NCBI GenBank assembly: GCA_002471805.1
Contig: DKQR01000013.1
Coordinates: forward strand, 448-7,379
Reading direction: 5' to 3'
DNA: 6,932 nt
Source of the DNA: Fidelibacterota bacterium UBA7303
GTDB lineage: Bacteria; Fidelibacterota; Marinisomatia; Marinisomatales; UBA1611
Shown: positions 5,184-6,932 of the stretch, piece after piece
Position numbering within the stretch: position 1 is the first letter of the stretch
Layout of the letters: every line of letters begins with the position of its first letter
The notes under the pieces: generated by a model
The model's database searches: none
What the model was told of the DNA's origin: nothing
The model's input: the letters and a program-made list of their open reading frames with translations, nothing else
Made by a program: the position numbers and the translations under genes

Positions 5184-6932
5184 TTGGATAACACATTCCA
5201 ATTATCTTTCGAACAAGACCTTAATTTCAATTATTCATACCAATCCATAGATAACCTCTCTGAGTACGGAAAATATGAATTGTCTTTTCACCCTGAGCGT
5301 CCTAAATACCTTGATTATATATCTATTTTTGATGTTGTGGAACCATGCCTTGAGTCGGATGAATTCGGAGCCTGCCTGATCCAGACCCACCGGGCAGAAC
5401 TGGAAGGGATTCCGATCATGCTCATTGGCCAGCAAAGCGGACCATCCTCCAATTATACGGACCTTCTTGAATCTTTGAAAGATCCTGAAACAGTTCGTAC
5501 CTGGAACCATGGCATGCCGGTGCCCGCCTCTTACGAAAGGGCGGTAAAGGCCATTCAGCTTGCTGAAGAAGAGCAACGGGTCATAATCATTTTCGTAGAT
5601 ACACCTGGTGCTGACCCCACAGAACAGTCAGAAGCCAATGGCATCGCCTGGCGGATCGGAGATACGATCCATGCCCTGGCAGATGTGAAAGTTCCCACCA
5701 TTTCCCTGATCATGAATCGTGCCTGTTCCGGAGGCGCCATTGCCTTGACAGGAACCGATGTGACTATGGCCATGGAACATTCAACTTACCTGGTGATCAC
5801 CCCGGAAGCCTGCTCATCCATTTTATTTCATACACGATCCCGGGCCAATGAAGCGGCAGAGGCATCCCAGATTACTTCAAAAGAAGGATATATACATGGA
5901 ATCGTGGATGAATTGATTCCGGAACCAAATGGTCCTGCCCATCGAAATAAACAGCAAACGCTGGCATCTGTAAAAACTGTATTGCGGGAATATGTTATGA
6001 ATGATTCTGATTTCGATCCAAAAACCATTTTTGAAAAACGGGTTGATCGCTGGAAAAAGATTGGACATTGGGAAGAGATCGATCCATCTGAGTTGACTTC
6101 CTTTCATCATCCTGTTACCAGACTTCCTGTTCCCGAATCTAGCGGCTACGTCAAGCGGCACGTAAAGTGTTATGACACTGATGGGAACCGCCATTATGAT
6201 CCAGTATCTATTAAGAAACTTCAAAAAACAAATTACGTTTGTGGCGTATGCGGTCACCGATATGTCCGCCCATCTGCTTGGGACTATATCAATTGGATCG
6301 TGGATGATGATTCATTTTCAGAACACGATGAAACCAAGTTGATTGCTGATAAGGACATCCTTGGATTTCCTGGTTATGTAGAAAAATTAAAGGAAACCCG
6401 CAGAAAAACGGGACTGGTTAGTGCCATGATCACTGGTAACGGGATCATTCTGGGTAGAGATGTTGTGCTTTGTGCCACAGATTTTGGATTTCTTGGCGGC
6501 TCATTCTGTATGAGTACAGGAGAAAAGGTTTGGCGTGCAGCTCAGATCGCGATTGATCGTATGGTTCCCCTGATCCTTCAAGCTGCTGGCGGCGGGGCAA
6601 GGATGCATGAAGGATGCTCTTCTATGGTTAGTATCCCTAAGGCACATGTGGCCATCAGCTGCGTGGAAAATGCAGGGCTTCCTGTGGTCACATTAATAAC
6701 AGATCCAACTCTTGGCGGCGTGGCGATTGGTATGGCCAGCCGGGGAAAACAGCTGTTCGAGTTTAATGCCGGACATATCGGGTTTTCCGGGAAACGGGTC
6801 ATAGAACAGTATACAGGAAAGAAAACATCAAAAGGATTCCAAACAGTGGATTGGCTTAAAAAGCATGGCCATGCGGAAAGGATTATTCATCCGAAAGATC
6901 TAAGGGATGTGATCTATTCGCTCATTAAGAGT
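5184..6932 (+). CDS. accAD: AccA-AccD fused carboxyltransferase, alpha-beta order (3' end missing)
   Basis: The 583 visible codons run to the right edge. Residues 36-296 are AccA-like: HPERPKYLDYI (36-46), GMPVPASYERA (110-120), FVDTPGADP (137-145), SGGA (182-185), STY and PEACSSIL (200-214), PEPNGPAHRN (246-255). Residues about 345-583 are AccD-like: CGVCGHRY (353-360), GGGARMHEG (469-477), DPTLGGV (507-513), IGFSGKRVIEQ (532-542). The chain should transfer carboxyl from carboxybiotin to an acyl-CoA, presumably acetyl-CoA giving malonyl-CoA. It would need biotin carboxylase and a biotin carrier, neither in this window. The frame opens after TAA at 5178-5180; the only start ahead of the conserved HPERP motif with a usable N-terminus is TTG at 5184, as the first in-frame ATG is well inside the domain. 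No Shine-Dalgarno site is visible. Oddities: reversed order compared with AccDA fusions, one zinc-ligand CxxC pair lost, altered catalytic-type loops, and a short N-terminus lacking the long helical extension of E. coli AccA. Substrate is uncertain. Confidence 0.9.
   Translation, partial: MDNTFQLSFEQDLNFNYSYQSIDNLSEYGKYELSFHPERPKYLDYISIFDVVEPCLESDEFGACLIQTHRAELEGIPIMLIGQQSGPSSNYTDLLESLKDPETVRTWNHGMPVPASYERAVKAIQLAEEEQRVIIIFVDTPGADPTEQSEANGIAWRIGDTIHALADVKVPTISLIMNRACSGGAIALTGTDVTMAMEHSTYLVITPEACSSILFHTRSRANEAAEASQITSKEGYIHGIVDELIPEPNGPAHRNKQQTLASVKTVLREYVMNDSDFDPKTIFEKRVDRWKKIGHWEEIDPSELTSFHHPVTRLPVPESSGYVKRHVKCYDTDGNRHYDPVSIKKLQKTNYVCGVCGHRYVRPSAWDYINWIVDDDSFSEHDETKLIADKDILGFPGYVEKLKETRRKTGLVSAMITGNGIILGRDVVLCATDFGFLGGSFCMSTGEKVWRAAQIAIDRMVPLILQAAGGGARMHEGCSSMVSIPKAHVAISCVENAGLPVVTLITDPTLGGVAIGMASRGKQLFEFNAGHIGFSGKRVIEQYTGKKTSKGFQTVDWLKKHGHAERIIHPKDLRDVIYSLIKS

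Noticed and set aside
5099..5191. Third-frame reading through the end of ETF-QO to TAA at 5189-5191, giving a Gly/Ser-rich tail
   Set aside because: ETF-QO already ends with its family-typical PEGGGGP tail at 5109, so no frameshift extension is needed, and I found no in-frame ATG in this stretch.
5235..6802. Minus-strand frames up to 126 codons across the last gene
   Set aside because: They are shadows of the AccA-AccD frame, whose motifs are unmistakable along its whole length.

Overview
The window (6,932 bases, moderate to AT-rich base composition) holds five genes: one secreted protein on the minus strand, running off the left edge, and a four-gene block on the plus strand, running off the right edge. 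The block encodes electron transfer flavoprotein beta (EtfB), electron transfer flavoprotein alpha (EtfA), ETF:quinone oxidoreductase (ETF-QO) and a large biotin-dependent carboxyltransferase. No RNA gene, mobile element, CRISPR array or integrase was seen.

Layout. Positions 1-1406 (minus) carry the first 468 residues of an exported protein with a signal peptide, an Asp-rich mature part, one textbook EF-hand-type calcium loop and a GC-rich poly-alanine stretch. Positions 1407-1744 are a divergent intergenic region with long A and T tracts, an exact 13-base palindrome and a larger dyad just before etfB. Positions 1745-5109 are etfB, etfA and ETF-QO, tightly packed (3-base gap, then an ATGA overlap). 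After a 74-base gap, 5184-6932 encodes a single polypeptide with the AccA (alpha) carboxyltransferase domain first and the AccD (beta) domain second. It probably starts at TTG and has no stop before the edge.

How the genes work together. EtfAB collects electrons from acyl-CoA and related dehydrogenases, and ETF-QO passes them to the membrane quinone pool. The ETF-QO has its C-terminal iron-sulfur domain fused on, as in the mitochondrial type, rather than split as in FixC/FixX. The downstream carboxyltransferase would move a carboxyl group from carboxybiotin to an acyl-CoA. Its sequence is clearly AccA plus AccD, but the domain order is alpha-beta, the zinc ribbon is partly lost and loops in both halves are altered. 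A dedicated acyl-CoA carboxylase tied to acyl-CoA or amino-acid oxidation is therefore as plausible as the housekeeping acetyl-CoA carboxylase. That is inference.

Organism. The window suggests a respiring, quinone-using Gram-negative bacterium. The style of the secreted protein (AFS-Q type cleavage site, Asp-rich extracellular sequence) and the lack of Shine-Dalgarno sites before the ETF genes recall the Bacteroidetes/Marinimicrobia (FCB) side of the tree. This is a weak guess; the sequence does not settle it.
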